The notes under the pieces were generated by a model. The model saw only the letters and a program-made list of their open reading frames with translations. It was not told where the DNA came from and made no database searches. The position numbers were made by a program, and so were the translations under genes. DNA of 64,000 bases, taken from Gari tellinella. Taxonomy: Eukaryota > Mollusca > Bivalvia > Cardiida > Psammobiidae. The stretch spans positions 17,445,189 to 17,509,188 of the forward strand of contig OV277869.1 of NCBI GenBank assembly GCA_922989275.2, written 5' to 3'. The number at the start of each line of letters is the position of its first letter. Within the stretch, counting starts at the first letter, position 1. This document shows positions 53,848-64,000 of the stretch, piece after piece.

Positions 53848-54098
53848 GTTAACCCTTGGAACCCTAGTCCCGCATATAGGCGTGCTTTTCAAACAGTGTA
53901 CATGTACTTAGTACACATGTCCTATGCAAACAGTGAAGACCCAGATCAGAGGGCTCCGAAAGGAGCCCTCTGATCAGGGTCTTCACTGTTTGTCATAATG
54001 CCAAACATTAACAAAAACAACCCTTAAAAGTCAGAAATGGACTAGACTAAAATGGAAACTGGAATTGTCCATTTAAAGTTTCAGGGAGGAAAGAGTTA
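53848..54098. mobile_element. MITE family F, complete copy
   Basis: TTAACCCTTGGAACCCTAGT to GGGAGGAAAGAGTTAA, with hairpin AGTGAAGACCCAGATCAGAG around CTCCGAAAGGAG. A partial copy of its right half lies at about 54,770-54,912. Confidence 0.7.
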
Positions 54099-55157
54099 AA
54101 TGCAACAAGTACTAATTTTGTTTAAGTATTAACGTTATTTTGTTGCTGATTTCTGGTCAATTTTTTTGTTCTATTTTCATTATTCATGAGCATTACAATC
54201 ATATTTATAATAAACTACAAATACAAATTACACTTATATCATTCTGATTAAAGCGTATACAGCGCTTTTTAACACACTCAATCAAAGCGACGAGCATACA
54301 TGTACTTCAGAAAGTACTGCGCATAACAACGACCAACCATTGTAAAATACCGTTTAACAACGGTGGACCATAGATTATTTCCATTCTAACATGACTAGAT
54401 TAAAGACATTCATTAGAAATAAAATCAAATGTGCAATACTTATATTTCCTAAGCGGATGTAGTTTCCGACGGAATAACTTTTCCCGCGGCTTTTACAAAC
54501 ATCTAACCCCAACAGCAAATTTACGTACAGCAGAGACTTTCGCACACTTAATTAGTATTTTCCGACCCACATCTTGCATTGAATAACGTTACATGAAACA
54601 AGACAGAATAACTGGGAAATGACAGTAAAATGACTGGTCTTTACGGACTATTAAGGAATAACGTAACAACGTTGATCTTCTATTATGTTTATAGTGACAA
54701 AAAACGCGTATCATGTTAGAATCATTATTTACAAATAGTGAACATGTGAGGATTACACTTGTCCCATGAAAAAAGTATAGACCTTGACCACTGTTTGTCA
54801 TTATGAAACATGTTATTAAATTCACCATAACTAGAGATCAAGTCAGAAATGGACTAGGATTAAAATGAAATTGGAGATTTTCCATTAAAGGTTTCTGAGG
54901 TGAATGAGTTAAATCAGTTTAGACCAAGATTAGACAGACCAAGGCGAGTTACATGACTGTCTGATGAGGGTGAAAACTTTCTGATATCATGGATATTTCA
55001 GTAGGAAAATTGCATGTAATTTAACCTTAAAATGAACGTGTAAACATCATCAATAAAACGTACGATATTTTGCGATGAAGGGCTTAATCAGACGATGAAG
55101 CTAGGCTTTATAAGGGTTTAACTATTTTACAGCACTTTTCACCCAATACTCCATAGA
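54099..55157. other. Non-coding stretch
   Basis: Apart from the family F relic no structure is recognised. Confidence 0.35.
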
Positions 55158-55407
55158 TACAGTGGAGAATCTGTTATTCTTTCCCGTTTAAACGCAAACG
55201 TACGCAAACGCAAAGTACTAAAACGTAGAAAATAACAACTTTTTGACAATTCTGATAATTCATGTTTATCTTGGTGGCAAACAGTTTGGAGCCTGATCAG
55301 ACGCCGGGTTACCCGGCGTGTGATCTGGCTCCAAACTGTTTGCACTGCAAATAATAGTTTTAGCGTAAACGCGTTTATTGGGAAAGAATAACAGATTCTC
55401 CACTGTA
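55158..55407 (-). mobile_element. MITE family A, best-preserved copy (250 bp)
   Basis: TACAGTGGAGAATCTGTTATTC and its exact complement at the right end, TA-flanked. Hairpin CAGTTTGGAGCCTGATCAG is centred on GGGTTACCC. Confidence 0.8.
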
Positions 55408-55589
55408 TGCCTTCTTTCACCTTTAACCCATTCCTCTACTATCAAAAGTAGTTCCACTGTATACAGTCAGGATATCAACCGTAATACAAATATTCATATC
55501 CTATCAGATGGTGGCTGAAAGCAGGCTGATCAGACAACGAGTTGAACACGTTTTGCTTTGCTTTCAACCTGCTTTAAATGGAAATCTGG

Positions 55590-56050
55590 TTAATATTGAT
55601 GTTGATGTTCCTCCGTCGTTATCGACGGTGAGCAGGACATCTAAGTAGTCGATTTGTGTATCCGGAGATGACTTGTCAGACCAATTCTTCAAATGTCTTG
55701 CTCTGAAGGTCAGACACTTGAAGTCGGAAGTTGTCGGTTGTGAATTTCTTGCCACCCACGTCTTTCGAAGCGCCCGTTTCCTGATGCACTCATCTAACCG
55801 TTTATTTTCAACAGATCGAGCCCCAGTTGATATAGATGCTCTCCAAGCAGTTCTGTCTTCTGCCAGATATTCCCATGTTTCAGTAATATGCCAAGCCTCT
55901 TTTGATTTTCCTTGAGACTGTCCTTAAATCTTTTGCGCGGCGCACCTACTGTCCGAGCCCCACAAGACAGCTCTCCAAAAAGCAGTTATTTTGGTACCCT
56001 TGTATCTGACATCCGGCATATATGACCAGTCATAAGCAGTAATAATTATG
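55590..56050 (-). mobile_element. LINE C-terminal relic
   Basis: The minus strand reads DVRYKGTKI, then ELSCGARTVGAPRKRFKDSL (across a frame break), ITETWEYLAEDRTAWRASI and RKRALRKTWVARN. These are the same boxes as in the LINE fragment at 40.5-41.3 kb (GAPKKRYKDSL, NRDAWR), so a related LINE, but diverged and frameshifted. Confidence 0.7.
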
Positions 56051-56077
56051 CGTAGATCACTGTTTTGAAGATGACGG

Positions 56078-56666
56078 TACAGTGGTCCCTTCCTACAACG
56101 GCCCTCTCTACAACGACTCCCTCCTTACAACGACACATGCCGCTGTTCCCTAAACAAGACAATATTTTTCAACCTATTAACGACTGCAATGTCGTCTGCT
56201 TAAAATTTCTCAAAGTTACTTAACCCTTTAACCCATAGCCTGTTTCTAGTATTTAAGATATGTGACCTATTAAAGCAGGCTAAAAGTAAAGCAGAATGCG
56301 CCCTAGGGCGCATTCTGCTTTACTTTCAGCCTGCTTTAAGTTACTATCTGCTAGGATATAGAACAAATTTCTTATGGTACATTTTCATGACAGTATAAAC
56401 TATTTTCTTTGGCGGATGAATAAAATGAATGCGCTAAAAGTCGTTTCTATAAGGGAAAGGGTTAATGTACATTTTGACAGAAAAAAACTTAATAACGAGT
56501 TACAAACAGTATGAATCAAGCTCAGACGCCGCGTTACGCCGCGTCTGATCTGGATTTAAGCTGTTTGCAAATGTACGCCAACTTCATTCTCTATAACGAC
56601 TCCCTCCGAACAACGCACATATGTTTTGTCTCCCATTGGATGTCGTTGTAGAAAAGAAACAATGTA
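56078..56666 (-). mobile_element. MITE family B carrying a nested family C MITE
   Basis: Outer ends TACAGTGGTCCCTTCCTACAACG and GTCGTTGTAGAAAAGAAACAATGTA. The insert 56,220-56,465 is a complete family C copy (TTAACCCTTTAACCCATAG to AAAGGGTTAA) with a perfect GCGCCCTAGGGCGC centre. The B core palindrome follows the insert. Confidence 0.75.
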
Positions 56667-56892
56667 GTTCAACATTTAAAGCTTTTAGGCAGCGTTACGC
56701 ATTCGCTTGTACATGTAACGCATTCACTGTGTGAATTATTTCTCAATGAGAATGTGGATCCTGATTAGATGCCAATAAACTCGACGACAGAAAATGATAT
56801 AAACTATTTAAAATTTATATCTATGTTTCCCATATAAAATTATCAACGACGGATGGCCATATATTCGAAATATAAGGGAAAATTGTACTCAC

Positions 56893-56977
56893 CTCGAAAG
56901 AGCACGACGAATATTGTTTGTTATGCGTCAACAGCAGGTGTTTACATAAGTGTGATCCGTATCCTCAATATATAAAG
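56893..56977 (-). promoter_or_regulatory. Promoter and untranslated exon 1 of cysteine-rich gene 2
   Basis: On the minus strand a TTTATATATTG box (near 56,967-56,977) lies about 30 bases before a segment ending CGTGCTCTTTCGAG|GTGAGT (donor 56,887-56,892). The layout and exon end match gene 1 (17,363-17,431). A 5.8-kb intron would follow. Confidence 0.5.
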
Positions 56978-57184
56978 CTTTTGACCATTGTATATTACAT
57001 AAACTTTGGGAATAAGTTGCCATAGGTTTACAAACGAGGGACCTGCAAAATGTTCTGTTACAAAGTTGTCGTTGTTGTCGTTTCATTGGGTCTATATCTG
57101 AATTTATGGACATAAGAGAAAAAATATTTAATACTAAATTTAATATTAAAAATCTTTAATATTGTTATTAGAACACAGTAGGAA

Positions 57185-57580
57185 ATGGATGACTGCTACC
57201 TCTAGGCTATGTTCTTGCTGTAGGCGTTGTGGGTCTAAATGGGAGTTCTGGAGTTGTACCGTTTGCCCGTGCCTGTTTGGTGGATCTTGGTGGTAGGGAT
57301 ACGACTCTGATCTCTTTGAAACCGATGGGCTTGGGGTCTGTGGTATAAGTATATGATAGATTTTATCTTTATGTTTTATAAATTAAGGGTGTAGTTTCAG
57401 CCATAGATTATGTAGGTCCCGCGGGTGTGGGTGGAGAGGGTAGATGACTGCATCCCAAGGTCTGTGTTCATTCTGTAGATTTTATTGGTCTAATTTGGAG
57501 CTCTGGGATCCCTGGTGGATCTTGATAGTAGGGAAACGACTCTGATCTCTTTTGAAACCAGTTGGCGGTGGGTATGTGGT
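57185..57580 (+). repeat. Two diverged direct repeats about 250 bp apart
   Basis: GGATGACTGC...GTTCTTGCTGTAGG...GATACGACTCTGATCTCT at 57,185-57,350 and the corresponding blocks at 57,435-57,580. Not coding. Confidence 0.55.
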
Positions 57581-58020
57581 GTTATTCTTGGACAGCTTTC
57601 ACCATTTGAATCATGCCATTGATCTTTTAAATATTAATTTTGTCTCATTTTAAAATTGATTTTAAAAACTATTGATTAATTATTTTATACAATCTTGGTA
57701 ATTACATTAGGGTGCCTAATAATGAACAAATGGTTTGTGTCATTCGTGACAGCGTCTAGTGGTAGGCATGTAGGGGAGAAACACCTTACAGTTTTATATT
57801 GTTTTCAAATTCAAAACTTTAAACAAACAGAGAATCTCATAAATCAATACCATATAGATAATGGATATAGATATCGATCTAGTTACAATCACGATTCAAG
57901 CCAGCTGTGGGTAAAAACCTAGATATCCTTGTTAAATACAATATAACAAATACTTGTCAACATCTTATAACATTTTGTTTGTATTTCAATTTCGTTTAAA
58001 AAAGGACAAGAACATCTCCT
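57581..58020. other. Unassigned non-coding stretch
   Basis: The plus-strand frame at 57,695-57,922 lacks domain features. Confidence 0.35.
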
Positions 58021-58362
58021 TAACTGTAACATACCGTATAAGGTTTCACAATGGATGTGGGCGTATGCGTGCGGAGGGAATAATATGGGGAGGGGAATTG
58101 GCTTATATTTTCAAACAGCTTGGATCCAGATTATACAGCGTCTGATTTGTATTCAGACTGTTTGTCACTCGTCATTATGTTTATTTCTGAAAAAGTCCAA
58201 TATGAGACTTTGGAACAAACTAGCAGACGACAGTGTTAGCAGACAATATTGCAGCAGTGAAAGTGTCTGAAATAATTGTCTTGGTTTGGGAACAGCATCA
58301 AACAGTGTTGTAAGGAGGGTATTGTTGTTCTGAGAGTCGTTATTGGGAGAGAGCACTGTATT
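58020..58362 (+). mobile_element. MITE family B copy, left end eroded
   Basis: CAGCTTGGATCCAGATTATAC core remnant, CAGCAGACGACAGTGTTAG and a right end GGGAGAGAGCACTGTA. Confidence 0.6.
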
Positions 58363-58614
58363 GTCTAATAAGCATGCTGTTATGAACAGCTTCAAGTTCG
58401 TTATAAGGGATTTTGATAAGACATCTGATAGGGCTCCAAGCTGTCTGCAAGAATCAGTGTTCATCTACCCGTTTATTTGGAAAGAATAGCGCCTCTCCTC
58501 GGTGCAAAACGTTTGCAATAGAGGTTTCGAAAGAACTATAAAAGAACAAATACAACAACAGTAATTAATATTTAGTTCACCTCCACGAAATTAAGGGGCT
58601 TATACTAAATCCTC

Positions 58615-60212
58615 GGGGTCGACGTCAGTATCGGCGTCGGCGTAGGCGTCGACGTCGGCGTCAAGACTTGATATCATATGCAGATCAAACGGCTGCACCT
58701 ACATAAACAAAGCTTCATATAATGATACGCCTGAACAAGTAGACAATAAAGCACAGCTGTTTGGTGACATTGGCCTTTGACCTCTAGGGCCAACGTTAAG
58801 GTGTTAAAGTATGTTATGAGCAAACGACTGTTCCTTCGGTCATGAAACCTCATATGCTAATACGCCTAAATATGTTGATCACGTTGCAACGCAGTTTGGT
58901 GGCATTTACATTTGACCTTTACCTCTAGGGTCATCATAAAGGTATTACGTTAAAGTCTGTTCTGAGAAAAAGACTGCCCCTACAGTCACTTCATTATTAT
59001 GCTGATGCGCCTCAATAAGTAGACCACGACGCATCGCTGTTTGGTGATCTTAACCTCTAGGGTCAACGCTAAGGTTTTGCTTCAAGTGTGTCCTGAAGAA
59101 ACGACTGCACCTACGGTCACGAAACTTGATATGCTGATGCTCCCCAAAGGAAGACCTAGATGCATCACTGTTTTGTGACCTTGACTTTTGCTCATAACCT
59201 CTATGGTTAACGTTAAGGTTTTGCATTAAAATCTGTTCTGAGCAAAATATTGCACCTACGGTCACGAACCTTCTTAAACTGATGCGCCTCAATGAGTAAA
59301 CCACGATACCCTGCAGTTTGGTGACCTTGGCCTTGACCTTGACCTTAACTCCTAGGGTCAGCATTACGGTTTTGCGTTAAAATCAGTTCCTTGTAATGAT
59401 AAGGTTTTGCATTAAAGCCTGTTCTGAGCAAATAACTGCTGCACGTACGGTCACGAAACTGAAAATAAGTATGTGCCAAAACAAGTAGATTACGATGCAC
59501 TATTTTTGGGTGGCCTTGACCTTTGGCCTTAATCTCTAGTGTCAACATTGAGGTTTTGCTTTAATGTGTGTTCTAAGCAAACGACTGCACCTACGGGCAC
59601 AACACTTTATAAACTAATGCGCCATAATGAGTAGACAACGATGTAATGTAGTTTAGTGACATTTACCTTTGAACTAGACCTCTAGAGCAACGTTAAGGTT
59701 TTGCATTAAAGTCTCTTTTGAGCAAAGGACTGAGCCTACGGTCACGAAAATGCATATTCTGATGCGCCTCAATAATTAGACCACGATGCACAGCAGCTTG
59801 GTGACTTTGACCGTTGACTTTGACCTCTAGATTTAACGTTTGGGTTTTGCGTTAACGTTTGTTTTGAGCAAAGGACTGCATCTAAAACCACGAAACTCCA
59901 TATACTGTTGCGCATGAATGAGTAGACCAAGAAGCACTGTAATTTGGCGACCTTGACATTTAACACTGACCTTGATATCTAGGGTGAACGTTGAGATTTT
60001 CCGTTAAAGTTTGGTGAGTTTTATCTTTTGGCCTTGATCTCTAAGGTCAACGTTAAGGTTTTGCGCTAAAGTCTGTTTTGAGCAAACGACAGCACTTACA
60101 GTCACGATCTTTATAAACTGATGCGCCTTAATGAGTAGACCACGATGTACTGTCGTTTTGGTGACCTTGACCTTTGATATTGACGTATAAGGTCAACGTT
60201 AAGGTTTTGCGC
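58615..60212 (+). repeat. 145-bp tandem array, about ten diverged units
   Basis: Preceded by a GTCGGCGTCGG-type GC-rich leader (58,617-58,668). Units share GGTGACCTTGACCTTTGACC, CTCTAGGGTCAACGTTAAGG, AGCAAACGACTGCACCTACG and a GATGCGCCT box. Anchors at 59,107, 59,252, 59,587, 59,732 and 59,878 give spacings of 145-146 bp; 59,441 and 60,092 mark longer steps. Minus-strand frames here are repeat readings. Confidence 0.78.
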
Positions 60213-60215
60213 ACT

Positions 60216-60645
60216 TTTATTATGAATTTTCCCCGTAGGGCTCCCCAAGAATCGTAGTCAATCGTGTCTTATCGTTAAATTCCGGCAGTCCGATTTGTCG
60301 CGAACCACTCAACGGAAGAACACGAATCCAAAATCGGGAGCAACGACGTAATTCGGATGACGTCAAATCAATAAATCAGTGACGTCATCGTACGGGAAAT
60401 TGTTTCGTTAATGTGTTCTATGTAAACTTGGGGCTCAACACGGGGTAAATCATGTACTTTCGCTTTCACAATTGTCGAACAATTTCGTTAAAAAAGTGGC
60501 TTAAAAGCATAAACAAATAGAATAACTGTATTTTTTCAGTGTAAGATTGAATTTAATCCATTTCGTGAACATCAGACTGTTATATTTTCACTCGTCTGAT
60601 GTTCACTCAATGGATTAAATTTCTATCTTATACTGAAAAAAACAA
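60216..60645 (-). repeat. Dispersed repeat G, copy 3 (reverse)
   Basis: Begins ATTTTCCCCGTAGGGCTCCCC directly at the end of the 145-bp array and ends at the TCTTATACTGAAAAAAAC block. The hairpin is shortened. Confidence 0.65.
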
Positions 60646-60918
60646 TTATCCTCTATGTATTTGCTTCTAGCATCTTGCATTTATTGTTGAACAAAAAAAC
60701 GTGCTCTCCCCTGTACAACACTTTTCAGGCATGCTCGTCAAAGCGAGTATCTACTGTATACATGTCTCTTAGTATCAGTTGAATACATACAAGCTGAATA
60801 TAATGGACTTCAGTTTTGTAATTAATTCATTCACTGCTTACCCCGAATGCATTGAATGGAATAATGAGAAACAAGTTATACAATTACCATCTGCTAGAAA
60901 TTTCGTCAGGAAACAAGT

Positions 60919-61118
60919 TACAGTCGAACTTCGATATCTCGAAGTCGGGTTGTCGAACATACCCGTATTTCAAAGTTAAAACGTGGCTAAGCCACGTTTT
61001 AACTTTGAAATATGTGTGTGTTAGACTTAACCAAGCATGAAATAATGCAGTTCATAATTATGTCGAACTATCGGATAGTTCGAGTTGAACGAGTTCGAGA
61101 TACCGAAGTTCGACTGTA
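60919..61118. mobile_element. MITE with TCGAACTTCG ends and flanking 33-bp repeat
   Basis: TACAGTCGAACTTCGATATCTCG to CGAGATACCGAAGTTCGACTGTA with a TTTCAAAGTTAAAACGTGGC palindrome. Flanked on both sides by a 33-bp direct repeat, CAATTACCATCTGCTAGAAA... (60,879-60,911 and 61,119-61,151). Confidence 0.75.
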
Positions 61119-61151
61119 TACAATTACCGTCTGCTAAAAATTTCGTCAGGA

Positions 61152-61390
61152 ATAATGTTCATTATATGAGGGTTCCTCAAAATGTTCAGCCACATGATTG
61201 ATTTTAACACAATCAATCATAACTACGTGTAAACTCGTGAATAACAAACAGTGTATCAGTAACGAGTGCACTTGTCATATGGACATAGGATAGACTCTAT
61301 TTTAGAACTATTTTTTCATGTTGCCGAACATGTGAATAAAACATTTCCGACAATGTGGAATAGTCAAAACGGTTTCGATATTATTGGAAA
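61152..61390. other. Unassigned short spacer
   Basis: No structure recognised. Confidence 0.3.
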
Positions 61391-61391
61391 G

Positions 61392-61790
61392 TGAAGAGCT
61401 CCTTCTCTGCAACAACACGTAATCGGACACAAATGTTATGTGTGTTGTTCAGAGGGAGCTGTTATCGGGGGGGGGGGGGGTAATACCGTTACAGTTCTGA
61501 GCAGGACATGTTTATATTTGCAAACAGTTTGAATCCATATCAGACGCATCGTCACGCGGCGCTTGATCTGTGTTCAAACTGTTTCTCAGTCGTCATTATG
61601 TTCTTTTGTTAAAATGTCCAATACATAGCTTTGAGAAAAAGTAAAAGACAATCTTAAGCAGACGATATTGCAGCAGTGAAAGCTAAGACATAATTGTCTT
61701 GTCTAGTTGTCTATTTTTGGGAACGGCGGTATGCATTGTTGTGGGGGAGAATCGTGGTTCGGAGGGCCGTTGTAGGAAGGGAGTACTGTA
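61392..61790 (+). mobile_element. MITE family B copy with G-run
   Basis: GAGCTCCTTCTCTGCAACAACACG to GGAAGGGAGTACTGTA. It contains a 14-base G run (61,467-61,480) and a diverged core. Confidence 0.65.
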
Positions 61791-61798
61791 TTTCCAAT

Positions 61799-62018
61799 TT
61801 AACCTTTTCCCCAATAGAAGCGCCTTTTAGCGGCTATGATTTATTCATCCGCTGAAGAAAATAGTTTTTCTATTTTCTATATTATAGTACATGATAGCTT
61901 AAAGCCGGCTGAAAGTAAAGCAGAATGCGCCCTAAGGCGCATTCTGCTTTACTTTCAACCTGCTTTAAGTAGCCACCTATCTTTAGTACTAGAAATAGGC
62001 TACCAGGTAAAGGGTTAA
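61799..62018. mobile_element. MITE family C, complete copy
   Basis: TTAACCTTTTCCCCAATAG to GGTAAAGGGTTAA. The palindrome is GCTTAAAGCCGGCTGAAAGT with a GCGCCCTAAGGCGC centre. Confidence 0.75.
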
Positions 62019-62422
62019 AATTAAGTCCAGTCTACCGATTACTATTTTGGTTGTATTTTGAATATGTTGCAAAGTTTGAAACAATGTCGATCCTGATCAC
62101 ATGTCTCCCATATGAACTCTTTGGATTGAGTAGAATCTATGCACTGTTTGTATAAGACACATACTATTTGTCATACTTGGCTCCAGTACACTGATTGGTA
62201 ATGACGAGTATACTCGTTGCTATCGTTAAATGAGTGGGTCGACGTTCAGATATCTTTTATAGTTAGAACAGAGGGAGAATCATTATTGGTTTCCAGGAAG
62301 GTCATTTCTTTGAAAATATTAGCTATTAGTTTTAGTCTGAGTGGTATCTTGATCCAAACTGTTTGGCACTCATATTCAAACTTTCTCTAGCATGACAAGT
62401 GTTAAGCACTGTTCTTCCTGTT

Positions 62423-62784
62423 ATACAGCGTTCCCTCCCTACAACGGCCCTCTCAACAACGACTCCCTCCTTACAACGACCCTTGTCTCAGTTCCCTTAA
62501 CCGGACAATTATGTCTAACGCTTTAACTGCTGCAATGTCGTCTGCTTAAAATTGTCGTCTGCTGTTTTTCTTAAAATTACATATAAGTGGACATTTTGAT
62601 AGAATAAATATAATTATGAGTGACAAACAGCTTGAATCCAGATCAGACCGTCTGATCTGGATTTAAGCTGTTTGCAAATGTTAGCCAATTTCCCTCCCAA
62701 CAACGACTCCCTCCGAACAACGCACATATGTTTTGTCTCCCATAGGATTTCGTTGTAGAGAGGCTACACTGAGGGAGCGCTGTA
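62423..62784 (-). mobile_element. MITE family B, complete copy (reverse)
   Basis: TACAGCGTTCCCTCCCTACAACG to GAGGGAGCGCTGTA. The core hairpin has lost its GACGCCGCG centre, leaving AGCTTGAATCCAGATCAGA facing its complement. Confidence 0.72.
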
Positions 62785-62949
62785 TAACCAATGTAAACAG
62801 ACGGGCCTTGACTTATCTTAATAAACTTGTAAACTTGGTAAAAAGTTTGGAGCCTGATCAATCACCGGATTACATGTACCCGAAGTCTGATTTAGCTTTA
62901 AATTGATTACAATCGACATAACGTTTACATAAGGTAACATGAAAACTTG

Positions 62950-63990
62950 CTTTAAAGCCGCATTGTGTTTTTGAGAAACCTGCATAAAACGGTTGTTTGA
63001 AGTCCCATTTGAACTACATGGGACGTGATTCTTTCACAAATACCGGCTTTATCTAAGAAATTCGCTTTTTAATTTTTATTTTTATTTTTTTGCGCAGCAC
63101 AAATTAAAAAGCCTCCCTTGTGAATTGAAAGAAAGACAACTCTGTAAATACAGGGCTCCGGATAACGGAAGTATTTCGAAAACTAAAAATCTTTATTTCT
63201 GCTTTTAAACCCAATGATGTCATACTCATTAAAATTGTCTCGAAGAGACGGTTTAATCAGTAGTAATATATGTACCATAGCATTCGGTGCTGAAATGAGT
63301 GAGAAAATGTTGGATAAGTTCAGATTACTCCCGTTTACCTGGAGCGCTGTTAATGAACCGGTTAACCCTTATTCTGCTGCACAGACGTCTGCTTTGACAT
63401 TGTCGTCTGCAAAATTTGTTCAGTTTAGATTTATGCATTGTTTTAATTAAACAAACCTTAAGACGAGTGTCTAACAGTTTGGATCCAGATAAGACGCCGC
63501 GTGACGCGGCGTCTTTCTATATTCAAACAGTATGTAAACTCCCGCAAAGTTACGACCAGTAGGCACAGGTTTAAACTATGCTATCCAGTCAAAATGTGTA
63601 TATATCATTCACGGGGGGTGAACGATTAAAAACAAATACGGAGAATCTTTACCTTGGGCTTGCTGAACATGAATGTTTCAGCCTTGTCCGCTCTCTAACT
63701 CAAACACTTCTTTTTGGATCTTCACAAAACTTGCTACTAATGTCTATTAGTATAGAATCTAGGTCAGGTTCAATAACTAGCAAAATCACATGAGGCATGT
63801 CTGAGTTATTGCCCTTGAATAATTAAAAAATGACTGTTTCAGCATTTTCTGCTCTCTAACACAAACACTTTTTATTGGATCTTCACCAAACATGCTGACA
63901 ATGTGTATTGGTATTAAATCTAGGTCAAGAAAAAAATCTGATAAAAACTGTATGTGTTAGACAGCAAAAAATGCTGAAACATTAAATTTT
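62950..63990 (-). repeat. Inverted segmental duplication, copy 2
   Basis: Reverse-orientation match to 26,395-27,366, reaching the window edge. It includes a family I MITE (63,152-63,347), a GACGCCGCG hairpin (63,476-63,535) and two or more 161-bp array units (63,680-63,990). Confidence 0.75.
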
Positions 63991-64000
63991 AATACTTAAA

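Noticed and set aside
58555..58600. A third untranslated first exon (TTTCGTGGAG|GTGAAC, minus strand)
   Set aside because: The donor is weaker, no convincing TATA box precedes it, and no further signal-peptide exon was found.

Overview
The window looks like gene-poor, repeat-dense nuclear DNA of an invertebrate, most likely a bivalve mollusc. The reasons are an AT-rich background, genes split by introns with GT/AG sites and TATA boxes, a membrane Toll-like receptor, LINE and DIRS-type retroelements, tRNA-derived SINEs, and dozens of small inverted-repeat (MITE-like) elements. The species cannot be fixed from the sequence alone. There are no bacterial operons, CRISPR arrays or rRNA.

Host genes. 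(1) An apparently intact Toll-like receptor is coded without introns on the minus strand (27,975-30,170; leucine-rich repeats, one membrane span, TIR domain). (2) Reading splice signals by hand shows two paralogous, multi-exon minus-strand genes for small secreted cysteine-rich peptides. Gene 1 lies at about 9,652-17,400 and gene 2 at about 35,196-56,945. Each has a TATA-driven non-coding first exon, a signal-peptide exon, an exon with a Lys-Arg site, and an exon with two CX3C motifs 13 residues apart. Intron phases (1, 1, 2) are the same in both. Their last exons were not found. (3) A possible 3' terminal exon of an unknown plus-strand gene sits at 793-1,088.

Mobile DNA by region. 1-9 kb: LINE tails, a three-level nest of inverted-repeat elements (3.15-4.37 kb), and a SINE. 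9-17.5 kb: gene 1, with introns packed with MITEs. 17.5-24 kb: MITEs and a 1-kb tandem duplication whose second copy carries a new foldback insertion, so an empty and a filled site can be compared. 24.5-27.4 kb: a 161-bp tandem array that flips orientation, then a segment repeated in inverted orientation at 62.95-64.0 kb. 28-30.5 kb: the receptor. 30.5-39 kb: MITEs, GC-rich CCGGT repeats and tRNA-like SINE pieces. 39.3-45.65 kb: a decayed DIRS/PAT-like tyrosine-recombinase retrotransposon with split direct repeats, an internal 122-bp array, and a LINE 3' end inserted in its recombinase gene. 48-51 kb: microsatellite and a 65-bp minisatellite. 55.5-64 kb: a LINE tail, MITEs and a 145-bp array.

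A recurring theme is a palindromic core (arms containing CAAACAGTTTGG and GATCAGACGCCG) that occurs inside several MITE families whose outer ends are unrelated. Most short open frames in the window are accidental readings through these palindromes and are not annotated as genes.
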